This document shows positions 23,331 to 32,941 of a stretch of 64,000 nucleotides of DNA, piece after piece (positions within the stretch are counted from its first letter, which is position 1; each line of letters begins with the position of its first letter). The stretch is from Lactobacillus sp. GTDB taxonomy: Bacteria; Bacillota; Bacilli; Lactobacillales; Lactobacillaceae. The notes under the pieces were generated by a model. The model was not told the origin of the DNA, ran no database searches, and was given only the letters and a program-made list of their open reading frames with translations. The position numbers and the translations under genes were made by a program. The stretch is from contig JALCQM010000004.1 of the NCBI GenBank assembly GCA_022651245.1, forward strand, positions 26,308 to 90,307. Direction: 5' to 3'.

Positions 23331-23357
23331 CGCCGACGACGGTAGCAGTGACGGGCG
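23318..23357 (+). promoter_or_regulatory. Programmed -1 frameshift signal, tail-tube gene
   Basis: CCCAAAA at 23318-23324, then GCGTAGCGCC, the same 17 bases as in the capsid gene. The downstream helix is weaker: CGCC (23331-23334) with GGCG (23354-23357), possibly extended by GCG with CGC. Confidence 0.85.
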
Positions 23358-23599
23358 TATCGCTCGATAAGACCACTGCAACCGTAGCAGTCGGCGCGAC
23401 TGTACAGCTTAAGGCGACGCTAGCACCTGCTAACGCCACGAACCAGGCTGTCACGTATAAATCCAGCGACACCGGCATCCTTACTGTGGATAACGCGGGC
23501 AAGGTGACAGGCGTAAAGGCTGGGTCCGCAGACGTCACGGCCACGAGTGCCGATGGTGGCAAGACCGCAAAAGCAACCGTAACTGTGACGGCCGCCTAG
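23324..23599 (+). CDS. Ig-like (Big_2) extension of the tail-tube protein, made by frameshift
   Basis: The -1 frame reads SVAPTTVAVTGVSLDKTTATV and a Big_2 domain (GATVQLKATLAPANATNQ, YKSSDTGILTVDNAGKVTGV, KAGSADVTATSADGGKT). There is no ribosome site. The fused tail protein would be 288 residues. Domain sequence differs clearly from the capsid's, while the joint is the same. Confidence 0.85.
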   Translation, partial: SVAPTTVAVTGVSLDKTTATVAVGATVQLKATLAPANATNQAVTYKSSDTGILTVDNAGKVTGVKAGSADVTATSADGGKTAKATVTVTAA

Positions 23600-23649
23600 G
23601 CTTAGTCACTTGCAGGGTGGGCGTGGAGGCATAAAAGGAGAGATCGATT

Positions 23650-24063
23650 TTGAATGAAGATTATGTAGAGATTGACGCTAGTGTGATCGGTGAGAAGAAA
23701 CCTATCAAGGTACTAGCCAGCCAAGGCGCTTATCGCCGCGCAATGACTATGCTGCGTGACTTGGCTAAGGCCGAAGTTGACCGGCAAGATCAAAAAGCGC
23801 CAGACGACGCTGACGAGGATGCACTGGCTGTGACGATGCTCAACGATTTAGACACCCAGCTGGATCTTATGGACAAGATGAATCAGTACGTAATCAGCAC
23901 ACTTAAGCTGAATCAAAAGCAGATGACGGCGCTGGACTCTATCTCGATGAATGCGGCTGCTGACTTCGCACGCGATGTCGCCGGTCAGGTCATGGGGATG
24001 GAGTCCAGTCAAAAGGCGACTGAAGACGACCAAAAAAGTGACGCCGTATCAGTATCTCGATGA
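23650..24063 (+). CDS. Tail assembly chaperone (gpG-like)
   Basis: A 137-residue protein starting at TTG 23650 behind AAAAGGAGAG. It is helical and acidic, as expected of gpG-type chaperones that coat the tape measure protein during tail assembly. Near its end, CAAAAAAGT allows a shift into the next frame, giving a longer gpGT-like product. Confidence 0.8.
   Translation: MNEDYVEIDASVIGEKKPIKVLASQGAYRRAMTMLRDLAKAEVDRQDQKAPDDADEDALAVTMLNDLDTQLDLMDKMNQYVISTLKLNQKQMTALDSISMNAAADFARDVAGQVMGMESSQKATEDDQKSDAVSVSR
24031..24040 (+). promoter_or_regulatory. Frameshift site of the tail chaperone pair (+1 or -2)
   Basis: CAA-AAA-AGT is read in the first frame and AAA-AAA-GTG in the second, whose codons start at 24032. 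The second frame is therefore +1 (equivalently -2) relative to the first, unlike the -1 shift used in lambda-type G/T pairs. Six A residues permit either slip on lysine codons. Confidence 0.7.
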
Positions 24064-24259
24064 GTTAGATGGCATGATCGAGGACTTCGACTACAACGAG
24101 CAACAGGCGATGACCAACTTTGGCATCATGCCTGATGTGTACGAAGCCGCTGGTTACAAGCGCATGAACGAGTTGATGCAGGCACGGCCACGTGATAAGC
24201 GTCCGGTCGACGCTTTCGAGTGGATGGACTCCCTTGGTAGAAAGAGTGGTGGTAAGTAA
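24038..24259 (+). CDS. Tail assembly chaperone T-part, made by frameshift
   Basis: Downstream part of the chaperone pair: VTPYQYLDELDGMIEDFDYN, then FGIMPDVYEAAGYKRMNELM and AFEWMDSLGRK. No ribosome site precedes it, so it is expected only as a fusion of about 202 residues with the upstream product. It ends on the tape-measure start codon. Confidence 0.78.
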   Translation: MTPYQYLDELDGMIEDFDYNEQQAMTNFGIMPDVYEAAGYKRMNELMQARPRDKRPVDAFEWMDSLGRKSGGK

Positions 24260-27200
24260 TGGCAGGCAAAGTACCAGCGGGTACCTTCAACACGCGAATC
24301 GGTCTCGACACCGATCAACCTGAGAAGACAATGAAGCAGCTACGCACCGAAGTCAGTGCGCTGACAAGCGAGTGGCGAGCCCAATCGGCACAGCTCAAGT
24401 CAGCTGGTGACTCGCTTAGCGCGGCAAACGTCAAATACGAAGGCCTGACCGCCTCCGTCAAACACCAAGAAGAGTACATCTCTCGACTACGAGCTGAGCA
24501 AAGCAAGCTTGACACCTCGACAAATCGGGGTGCTGAAGATTTTGCCAAGCTCGAAAAGCAGATCGGCACCGCATCCACACGCTTGCAGTCTATGACCTCG
24601 CAGCAGCAACGGGCTAAGGAGTCAGTTGACTTCTACAAGAGTGGCCTGGCTGATGCAGAACATGAGCTGTCGCGGATCTCCGAGACCTCTCGCTCTTATG
24701 TGACCCGCTTGCAAGCAGAAGGCAAGCAGACCGAGGCCAACAAGCGCGAAGCTTCCGACCTGGGCGATCAGCTCTCCAAGATGGAACGGATCTACCGGCT
24801 CCAGTCCAACGAACTCAACAAAATCGCAGACGCTAGCGGCAAGTCTTCCGAGGCCTACGCAAAGCAGGCCATCCGGGTCAACGAAACTGCTACGAAGATG
24901 GCACAAGCTAAAACCCGCATGGGCGAGCTCAACGACGCTATCTCCAAGGCCAACCCTACGGTCTTTACGCGCTTGCGCACGGCCGTAGCCGGGACCAACA
25001 AAGAGGCGGAGAAGACACCGGGGCTTTTTAAGAAGATCGTTACCGGCGGCCTGGTCACCAACGCGATCACGGCCGGCTGGACAGCACTCACTGGGACTTT
25101 GAAGGAAACCTTGAAGTCTGGCCTTGAGCTTAACGAGGCGGGCGAGACGCTCAAAAACACCTGGTCAGCGATGGGTAAGTCGGCAAACGACATCCAAATC
25201 CTTAGCGACCAGATGAGCTACTTGCGGGCGAAGACTGGTGATAGTGCCGGCGAAGTCAACGTGCTTCAACGCACACTTGACACGCTCACAAGCGGCAACA
25301 CCCAAAAGACTGTGATGCTGACCCAAGGGCTTGCAGCTGTCGGTACGGCTAGTCACCTTAGTGGCCAGCAAACCGACGGCTTAGCTAAGGCCCTGACCCG
25401 GGTGATCGCTAGCGGCGACCTGACGACCGGCTCACTGGCACGGCTTGAAAAGGCTGCGCCGACACTCGGTGCCCAGCTATCTAAGGCGGCCGGCGTGAGC
25501 CAGGCTTCCTTCAACAAGATGGTGGCTGACGGTAAGATCTCGTCCGCTGACTTTATGAACCTGCTCTCCAAAGTCGGGACGACCAGTAACGACGTCTTTG
25601 ATCGCTTTGGCAAGACCTCCGAAGGTGCACTCGCACAGCTATCCGGCGGTTGGCTAAGCATCAAGGCTAAGATGGCCGCGCCACTGCTCGACGTCAAGAA
25701 CTCGGGGATGTCCTCGCTGGCTAGCATCCTGACCTCTAAGGTCGTGCAAGATGCAGCGACAACGCTTGGTACCGGCATCGCGAAGATCGCCAACTATGGC
25801 GAACAGCTACTGGAGTACATCAGCAAGCACAAGACCGACGTAACCGGTATCGCGACCGACCTGTGGGACATCGCGAAGATCGCTGGCGGTGAAGTCTGGT
25901 CAATCTTTAAGGGCATCATCAGTGACGTTGCGGGCTTCCTCGGTGTCGGCGGCAAGAACGCGAAAGACATGAAGGATCCACTGGGGACGATCCACGATAT
26001 CCTCGACAAGATCGTAGCAAACAAAGAAGGCATCCGGGACGCCGTAAAAATCGTCCTGAGCCTGTTTGCAGCAAAAAAAGCGTTAACCTTCGCTGGGAGC
26101 ATTGTCCGTGTGATGTCAGTGCTGAAAGATCTGACTAGTGCAGGCATCATCTCGCGAGTAAGCAGCTTAGTCAGCAAGCTTGCACAAGTTGGTACCGGGA
26201 CATCCGCAGTAGCTAATGCTGTTGGCAACCTGAACGTTCCTACTTCAGGTGTTGCAACGACGGTAGCGTCTACAACGTCAAGGGCTGGCTCTTCGCTGGC
26301 TAAGGTTGGCAATACAGCTGGTGTTTTGGCGGGTGCTGGCGCCGTTTTTGATGTTGGTGGCTCAATTGCCACCGCACTTGTCAGTAACAGCACTACGGCT
26401 AAAGTTAAGGCTGCTTCTAAATCCACTGGCGCCGTCATTGGCGGCGGTATCGGCGCGGCTTTAGGATCAATAATTCCAGGCGCTGGTACTGTTGCTGGGG
26501 CCGGTATAGGGGCAGCAATTGGTGACGCGCTTGGTAGTACAAAGACCGCTCAAAAGTGGGCTAATTCTATTCACGACACGATCAAGAAGGCAACTGCTGG
26601 CATCAAGATCAGTACACCAAAGATCAGCACTGACGACAAGGCACTTGGCACTCAGTTCGAGAAGTATGCCAAGGCGCTGAGCAAGAAGATGGTCGTATCG
26701 ATCTCGACTGATCCTAAGTCGCTTGCTAAAGCGTCTGCGTCGGTGTCGAGTACCTACACCAAGATGCAAAAGTCGGTCGATAGCTACTACAAAAAGAAGG
26801 AAGCCAGTGCCGCCGCCGACCTAAAAAAGCTAGTCGTCAATGGTTCTATGACTCAAAAACAAGCCGATGCACAGATGGCTAAGCTCAAGAAGACTGATGC
26901 AGCGGAAGCAAAATCTAAGAAGTCCGCATATGCCGACATGCAAAAGTCGGCTACGTCTTACTATGCTCAAGCTATCAAGATTGCCAATGGTAACACCACA
27001 AAGCTGCAAGCGATCGCTAAGAAGGACGGAAAGAATTCCGCTGCTTACGAAAAGGAGAAAAATAAAGAGCTTCTTGCCGCTTACAAGAGTTATGCTGCTA
27101 TCTACGTCAAGCAAGAAATGTCCAGCAACTCTAAAATCACTTCCACGGTGCAAAAAGGCGCTCAACAGCAGACCAAATTACTGCAAAAACTTACTAAGGA

Positions 27201-29007
27201 TAAAGGCAAGCTTTCTATTACCCAACTTAACAACACGGCAAAAAATGCCAAAGCCGAGTACAATGCAGCGGTCAAACCTGCACAACAAGCACGCGACCAA
27301 ATCATTGCCGCAGCCAGCTCCAAGTACAAATCAACCGTTGCAACAGCGAAAAAAGAATACAAGGACAATGGCACAATCTCTAAGGCACAGTACAATGATA
27401 TCGTCGCCAAGGCTAAGGCACAGCGCGACGATGTAGTGACAGCCGCCGGCGATCAATACAAAAAGACCACCAAACACGCAAGCAACCAATATGGTTCCGT
27501 CAAAAGTGCTATTGAGAAGCAAAAGGCTACTGCCATTGCTAATCAGCAAGCACAAATGTCTGGTGTAACAGGATATGCTTCATCACAATCCAAGGCGGTT
27601 GTTGGTCACGCGACGACGCAAGCTAACAGTTCTATGAAAGCTGGGCATGCACAGGCATCTGGGACACACAGCATCTTTAGCGGTTTGGGTACCTGGTTTA
27701 ATAAATTCCTTAAAATGCTCGGTGGCAGCCAGGTTAGCATCTCTAAGGCTAGCTATGGCTATACGCAAGTCGGTGGCTTAGCATACGCCAACGGTGGTAG
27801 CGTGATAGGATCGTCTAAGGCCCTAGTTGGTGAAGCCGGCCCCGAACTGAGGTACAGCCCATACAGTAGTACCGTGGATCTTCTGGGGGCCCATGGTGCG
27901 GAGTTTGCTTCGGTGAAGTCAGGCGAATATATTTTAAACGCCGATGACACTGCAAAACTGTTAGCTGGTAACTACGGCAAGACTTTGCCGGGGTATGCTG
28001 CAGGAACATCAACACTTGCTAGCTTCTTAGCCAAGGTGAAATCTGGTGCTTCTAGTATTTTTGACAAGGTTAGCGATGCCGCGTCCAGTGCGTTTGATGC
28101 GATTACTCATCCGCTTGACACGTTAAAAAAGTTAGCGGATGGGATCTTTAATATCAGCAGCGTGTCTGGAGTAGGCTCTGCACAACGGTCTATCTCTGGC
28201 GACATGCGAGATAAAAGTGTTAGCACGGTTGCTAACGCCTTTGCCAAACTAAGAAAGGCGTTTGATGACGGAAACGACAGTAGTAGTGCAGCAGAACCAA
28301 AAGGAAGCGGTGTGCAACGGTGGAAGCCTGATGTTATCAAGGCTCTGAAGAAGAATGGCTTCGACGCTACGGCTGGCCAAGTGGCCGCCTGGCTCCGAGT
28401 GATCGCCCGTGAGTCTAATGGTAATCCACGCGCTCAAAATAACTGGGACTCCAACGCCAAAAAAGGTATTCCGTCAAAGGGCTTGGTCCAAACGATCGAG
28501 CCTACCTTTAACGCCTTCAAATTCCCGGGCCATGGCAACATCTTCAATGGCTATGATGACCTGCTGGCCGGGATCAACTACATGAAACACATCTACGGTA
28601 CTGGAAACTCTGCTTTTGCCCGTGTCTCCGGTAGCGAGGGCTACGCCAACGGTGGCTTCGCCAGTGTCCCTTCAATCTTCGGTGAGGCTGGTCTAGAAGC
28701 GGCAATCCCTATGTCGTCGCTTAAGGCATCTCGTGGTTACGAGATGCTGGGCAAGACAGCTGCTGCAATGGCTGCACGGGATCATATGACGAGCGATGGT
28801 AGCTCGGATCTCGGAGACAAGCTGGATAAGCTGATCGTGCTCATGACTGCAATGGTCAATGGCGGCGGCGGTCAGCCTGGTCAAACCGGTTTTGGCGTCT
28901 ATATCGACGGCCAAGAGCTGGCACACTCGATCGTCAAGCCGCTGCAAAACGAAACTAACCGTGCTAAGCGGCTGAACGCACGCGCTAAGGGGGCGACTAC
29001 GTGGTAA
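24259..29007 (+). CDS. Tape measure protein with lytic transglycosylase domain
   Basis: A 1582-residue protein that sets tail length. Long coiled-coil helices occupy the N-terminal third. Hydrophobic Gly/Ala-rich segments lie around 690-760 (VIGGGIGAALGSIIPGAGTV). Lys/Ala-rich helices cover about 800-1130. Residues about 1355-1460 form a soluble lytic transglycosylase-like domain with the catalytic glutamate in VIARESNGNP and the motif GLVQTIEPTFNAF. The domain probably opens the peptidoglycan during DNA injection. Confidence 0.94.
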   Translation: MAGKVPAGTFNTRIGLDTDQPEKTMKQLRTEVSALTSEWRAQSAQLKSAGDSLSAANVKYEGLTASVKHQEEYISRLRAEQSKLDTSTNRGAEDFAKLEKQIGTASTRLQSMTSQQQRAKESVDFYKSGLADAEHELSRISETSRSYVTRLQAEGKQTEANKREASDLGDQLSKMERIYRLQSNELNKIADASGKSSEAYAKQAIRVNETATKMAQAKTRMGELNDAISKANPTVFTRLRTAVAGTNKEAEKTPGLFKKIVTGGLVTNAITAGWTALTGTLKETLKSGLELNEAGETLKNTWSAMGKSANDIQILSDQMSYLRAKTGDSAGEVNVLQRTLDTLTSGNTQKTVMLTQGLAAVGTASHLSGQQTDGLAKALTRVIASGDLTTGSLARLEKAAPTLGAQLSKAAGVSQASFNKMVADGKISSADFMNLLSKVGTTSNDVFDRFGKTSEGALAQLSGGWLSIKAKMAAPLLDVKNSGMSSLASILTSKVVQDAATTLGTGIAKIANYGEQLLEYISKHKTDVTGIATDLWDIAKIAGGEVWSIFKGIISDVAGFLGVGGKNAKDMKDPLGTIHDILDKIVANKEGIRDAVKIVLSLFAAKKALTFAGSIVRVMSVLKDLTSAGIISRVSSLVSKLAQVGTGTSAVANAVGNLNVPTSGVATTVASTTSRAGSSLAKVGNTAGVLAGAGAVFDVGGSIATALVSNSTTAKVKAASKSTGAVIGGGIGAALGSIIPGAGTVAGAGIGAAIGDALGSTKTAQKWANSIHDTIKKATAGIKISTPKISTDDKALGTQFEKYAKALSKKMVVSISTDPKSLAKASASVSSTYTKMQKSVDSYYKKKEASAAADLKKLVVNGSMTQKQADAQMAKLKKTDAAEAKSKKSAYADMQKSATSYYAQAIKIANGNTTKLQAIAKKDGKNSAAYEKEKNKELLAAYKSYAAIYVKQEMSSNSKITSTVQKGAQQQTKLLQKLTKDKGKLSITQLNNTAKNAKAEYNAAVKPAQQARDQIIAAASSKYKSTVATAKKEYKDNGTISKAQYNDIVAKAKAQRDDVVTAAGDQYKKTTKHASNQYGSVKSAIEKQKATAIANQQAQMSGVTGYASSQSKAVVGHATTQANSSMKAGHAQASGTHSIFSGLGTWFNKFLKMLGGSQVSISKASYGYTQVGGLAYANGGSVIGSSKALVGEAGPELRYSPYSSTVDLLGAHGAEFASVKSGEYILNADDTAKLLAGNYGKTLPGYAAGTSTLASFLAKVKSGASSIFDKVSDAASSAFDAITHPLDTLKKLADGIFNISSVSGVGSAQRSISGDMRDKSVSTVANAFAKLRKAFDDGNDSSSAAEPKGSGVQRWKPDVIKALKKNGFDATAGQVAAWLRVIARESNGNPRAQNNWDSNAKKGIPSKGLVQTIEPTFNAFKFPGHGNIFNGYDDLLAGINYMKHIYGTGNSAFARVSGSEGYANGGFASVPSIFGEAGLEAAIPMSSLKASRGYEMLGKTAAAMAARDHMTSDGSSDLGDKLDKLIVLMTAMVNGGGGQPGQTGFGVYIDGQELAHSIVKPLQNETNRAKRLNARAKGATTW

Positions 29008-30497
29008 AATTCAGTATCAAATTTAATGGCGTTGAGCTGACCCAGTGGCTCGATGGCGTGATCTTAGTCAATCGCAACCTAGGACAAAACCGCCTAGCGA
29101 CGATCGAGAAGGTGGGGCGCGCAAACGGTAAGAAGCTGCGATACACCTCCGCCGAGGAGACCACGATCCAGATCACCGGACTCATCATGACGGACGCGGT
29201 GCGCAAGCGCCACGATCTGGCGGGTGCGATGAGCACTCCTGGAACTGCGCGGCTTATCTTTGGGGATGAGCCAACCGTTTACTATGACGCGATCGCTGAT
29301 CAGCAATCGACGCTCGATGAGGCCTACTACGACAACCGCGTGCTGCTAAATTTCATCGTGCCTGATGGTCTGGCCCACTCGCTCGACCTGTCGGAAGCGA
29401 CGGGCCCGTCTGGTGCAAGCATTCCGCTCCGATCAGTCGGCACCTTCCAGTCCCCGCCGGTCTTAACCGCCACGATGAATGGCGATAACGGTCTGGTAGG
29501 CTGGGCTAACGATCAGGGTGGCGTGCTGCAGTTTGGCTCTAGTGAAGAGCTAGACGGCAAGCAGCACGATGACTCTGAGACTGTCTTCCATTACGATCTC
29601 AAGTCAGCACCGACAGGGGTCACACTCAACGCTGGCCACATCAACTACCCTTACTATCTTGGGGACTCTAGCAAGCCTAATCGGCAGGCTGGGTCCTTTT
29701 CTTATACCTTGAATCCCGACGCTGCTACGCCGCAACTTACACGGTCTACGTCCGATCACTACTGGGCTGGTCCGTCTATGTCTGGCACGATTCACGCCAA
29801 CTCGCAGGGCAACAGCAAAGGCAACTGCTTGTGGGTCAACCGCTTCAATGCGACGACTAACGCGCCTGCAACAGGGCGAATTGAATTCAACCTCACGAGC
29901 GGGTCAACGGTGGTGCTGGGGATGACGGTGCGCGATTCAAATTACAGCGCTGACGGTCTAGAGCTAGATGCGCAGTTTGAGGGCCGGCCGCTCTTCACGA
30001 TGGACCTCGATCGACGCCAATTCACCAACGGAATGTTTGAGGCCAAGATCGGCAAGCTAGGTAACCAGGTCACCTTTACGCTAAGCAAGGTGCAGAAACT
30101 GACCGCTGCCGGTGTCAACGCCTCGGCCGTCCTGACCAAGGTCTTTAACATCGACACTCTGGGGGCAACCCCGATCGATGGCTGGACTGTATGGACGCCA
30201 GGTTTTGCCGACAAACTGGGATGGACGATCAACTGGTCGGACAGCATCTTCCAGTGGGTCAATGTGGACTTCTGGCAAGACCTGCCAAACCGCTTCAAGC
30301 TGGGCGACGTGGTGGTCGCTGACGTGGCTCACCAGATGGTCTACGTCAACGGCGTGGCAGCACCAGACTTACAGGCGGTCGGCAATCAATGGGACAGCTT
30401 TTATATACAGCCTGGCGACAACAGCATCATGCCGCTGGCTTCTAGCTGGGCCCAGGCTTTTGATGCGCAAATCGAATGGAGGGAGGCGTATGTCTGA
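29001..30497 (+). CDS. Distal tail protein (Dit), enlarged form
   Basis: A 498-residue protein starting at GTG 29001, overlapping the tape measure gene. The N-terminal Dit core is clear (FNGVELTQWLDGVILVNRNLG, DLAGAMSTPGTARLIFGDEP). Classical Dit proteins have about 250-300 residues. Here a large beta-rich insert covers about residues 150-400 (YWAGPSMSGTIHANSQGN, GRIEFNLTSGSTVVLGMTVR). This resembles the carbohydrate-binding inserts of evolved Dit proteins of Lactobacillus casei phages. Confidence 0.9.
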   Translation: MVKFSIKFNGVELTQWLDGVILVNRNLGQNRLATIEKVGRANGKKLRYTSAEETTIQITGLIMTDAVRKRHDLAGAMSTPGTARLIFGDEPTVYYDAIADQQSTLDEAYYDNRVLLNFIVPDGLAHSLDLSEATGPSGASIPLRSVGTFQSPPVLTATMNGDNGLVGWANDQGGVLQFGSSEELDGKQHDDSETVFHYDLKSAPTGVTLNAGHINYPYYLGDSSKPNRQAGSFSYTLNPDAATPQLTRSTSDHYWAGPSMSGTIHANSQGNSKGNCLWVNRFNATTNAPATGRIEFNLTSGSTVVLGMTVRDSNYSADGLELDAQFEGRPLFTMDLDRRQFTNGMFEAKIGKLGNQVTFTLSKVQKLTAAGVNASAVLTKVFNIDTLGATPIDGWTVWTPGFADKLGWTINWSDSIFQWVNVDFWQDLPNRFKLGDVVVADVAHQMVYVNGVAAPDLQAVGNQWDSFYIQPGDNSIMPLASSWAQAFDAQIEWREAYV

Positions 30498-32932
30498 TGG
30501 ATTTTTACTTTACTGATCGCAGCTTTAACTACTTGGGCACTGCAAACGCAGGCGGCAAGAGCGGCGACTTCTTCATCACGGACGACGAAGACCACGAGTA
30601 CGCCTCGACCGCCGTAGGGCGCACGTACTCCGGCAATCTCAGGTGGTTTGATGATGACCTGGCGACCAAGGCTAAGACCATGGCAGCGCTCGGCAACTTC
30701 TTGCTCTACAAGGATGAGAAGGGCGACTACCTCTTCATGACGATCGCAGAATGGACCAGCGCCGACATCAGCAATGGGTCGATCCAGTTTGTCGCCGAAA
30801 ACGGCGGTATCGACCTGATTAACGAAACGGTCAACGCCTATACCGCCAGCGGCCCCATGACGGCCGCCCAGTACATCGAATACTTTACGACCGACTCTGG
30901 TTTCGAGATCGGCGTCAATGAAATCCCGTCTCTGGCCCGCACCTTGAGCTGGGACGGTGACGATGACACGGCCCTAACCCGCATTGAGTCGGTCGCCACC
31001 CAGTTCGATAACGCGGAGCTGAAGTTCCGCTTTGATGTGACGGGCACGCGGGTGATCAGCCGCTATATCGACATCTATAAGCATATCGGCGCCGACAAGG
31101 GTCAACGCCTGGAGGTCAACACACACTTGAACTCGATCACCGTGACAGGCAACATTTATGACCTGTACACGTCGATCACAGGCAAGGGCGCAGCACCCGA
31201 GGGCAAAGAGACACCGGTGACGCTAGAAGGCTATAAGTACACCGATCCAGACGGGCGCTACGTGCTGTCTGGCCGGACGCTCAAGGACACTGTAGCCAAC
31301 CAGAAATGGTCCCGTTTCATCGACCCAAATCTGGCGACTAAGGGCGGCTACGTCAACCGCGACATCAGCTACGAGGCGACCACTCAAGCCACGCTCTTTC
31401 AGTCCATGCTGGCAGACCTCAAGAAGGCCGTCGAGCCCGTCTACAACTACGACGTCGATATCGTCGAGTTGCCTAGCGGCGTCGAGATTGGCGACACGAT
31501 CCACGTCGTCGACGAAGTCCAGCGACTCAATCTCTCCACGCGTCTGCTTGAGCTGGTGACATCCTATGCCGATGGCACTCACACCGCAACGCTTGGCGAC
31601 TACATGATTGAGCAGAGTGAGATCGATCCGCAGCTCCAGAAGCTGGCAGCTGATCTCGAAGCCGTCAAGAGTCAAAGCAAGTTCTACCCATGGGTCCGCT
31701 ACGCCGACGATGACCAGGGCACCAACATGTCCGTCTTACCAGCTGGTAAGACTTACATGGCTACGGTATACGGGGCGACGGCAGTGCCGAGCGACGACCC
31801 TTCCGCCTACGCTGGGATGTGGATCAAGGTGCGCGGTGCAACCGGTGCACCTGGTGATCCCGGCAAGGATGGTAAGTCTTCTTATACGCATATTGCCTAT
31901 GCGCAGTCCAGCGATGGCAAAACCGGCTTTAGTACAACAAATGCAGTGGATGCCACTTACATCGGTCAGTATGTGGATGACAGTCCAGATGACTCGACGG
32001 ACCCCGCTAAGTACACCTGGGCGCTTTTCCAGGGGCCCAAAGGCGATCGAGGTGACCCTGGCAAGAACGCTACAGAGGTCACGACCTTCAGCAGCGGCAC
32101 GTCGTTGCCGGACAAGGTACCCATTGCTAACAGCCGGTTCTGGCTGACCGACGATAAAGGCGTTGCAATCAAGTTCTATACGTCAGATGGAACGAATTGG
32201 GTTGAACAGCAGATATCTGCATCTAACATCGCCGCGCCCACTTTTGATGGATTGACCTTTAACGGCGTTACTTTTAATGGCTCGAAGTTCGTTTCATCGT
32301 TTTCGGAAGTTCAACCGGAGGGAGCCACGTTTGCGGTTCACGGCACCTCGACACTTGAAAGTGGTGCTTTGAGCACAATCGCTTATAGCGACACTGATAA
32401 CTCTCTTTACTCGACAACGTCGCTCACACCGCTGGGACTTGATTCTATCTCCTATTCTGGCGGAGTCAAGTTTGACACGATCAGCATCAAAAATGGTCAG
32501 ATGATGCTGGGAGGCTTGTATAAAAAGTCCGCATCAGATGCCCCGGTTTGGGAGTCTGGGACGCTAACACCTGCACAGTTGCTGGCAATGATGCGGAGCG
32601 GCCTCTTAGCCTGGCAAGGGACGATTTACCCCCAAGCGGGCGACGTGGCGACAATGTCGGTCAATCTTGATCAGACTTTTTCGGGCTGGTTAGTTGAATG
32701 GCAATACTTCAACTCCGGTCGTCAAGACAGTCACTATAACTACACGCTCGTGCCCAACATTTGGACGACGTACCACGCGAGCCGTGACTTAATGGCACAG
32801 CTGTCTATGCCGGGCATAGGGACGTTCTTTAAGCAGCTGATCGTGACTAACACGCAGATCACCGGTGTGGCAGCTAATAACTCAGGCACTCAGTCACCTA
32901 AGGCAGTCATGAGTAGGGTATTTGCAGTATAG
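30497..32932 (+). CDS. Tail tip protein fused to receptor-binding region
   Basis: An 811-residue protein from ATG 30497. Residues 1 to about 370 are a Tal/prophage tail endopeptidase-like part (YFTDRSFNYLGTANAGG, then VGDTIHVVDEVQRLNLSTRLLEL). Collagen-like Gly-X-Y stretches follow (GATGAPGDPGKDGKSS near 455 and GPKGDRGDPGKN near 520). The C-terminal 280 residues are Ser/Thr/Gly-rich beta sequence, probably for receptor binding. Tal and receptor-binding functions appear joined in one gene, since no separate baseplate gene follows. Confidence 0.87.
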   Translation: MDFYFTDRSFNYLGTANAGGKSGDFFITDDEDHEYASTAVGRTYSGNLRWFDDDLATKAKTMAALGNFLLYKDEKGDYLFMTIAEWTSADISNGSIQFVAENGGIDLINETVNAYTASGPMTAAQYIEYFTTDSGFEIGVNEIPSLARTLSWDGDDDTALTRIESVATQFDNAELKFRFDVTGTRVISRYIDIYKHIGADKGQRLEVNTHLNSITVTGNIYDLYTSITGKGAAPEGKETPVTLEGYKYTDPDGRYVLSGRTLKDTVANQKWSRFIDPNLATKGGYVNRDISYEATTQATLFQSMLADLKKAVEPVYNYDVDIVELPSGVEIGDTIHVVDEVQRLNLSTRLLELVTSYADGTHTATLGDYMIEQSEIDPQLQKLAADLEAVKSQSKFYPWVRYADDDQGTNMSVLPAGKTYMATVYGATAVPSDDPSAYAGMWIKVRGATGAPGDPGKDGKSSYTHIAYAQSSDGKTGFSTTNAVDATYIGQYVDDSPDDSTDPAKYTWALFQGPKGDRGDPGKNATEVTTFSSGTSLPDKVPIANSRFWLTDDKGVAIKFYTSDGTNWVEQQISASNIAAPTFDGLTFNGVTFNGSKFVSSFSEVQPEGATFAVHGTSTLESGALSTIAYSDTDNSLYSTTSLTPLGLDSISYSGGVKFDTISIKNGQMMLGGLYKKSASDAPVWESGTLTPAQLLAMMRSGLLAWQGTIYPQAGDVATMSVNLDQTFSGWLVEWQYFNSGRQDSHYNYTLVPNIWTTYHASRDLMAQLSMPGIGTFFKQLIVTNTQITGVAANNSGTQSPKAVMSRVFAV

Positions 32933-32941
32933 GAGGATAAA

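Noticed and set aside
25794-26438. A 214-codon minus-strand frame inside the tape measure gene
   Set aside because: Antisense shadow of a repetitive, GC-rich coding sequence.
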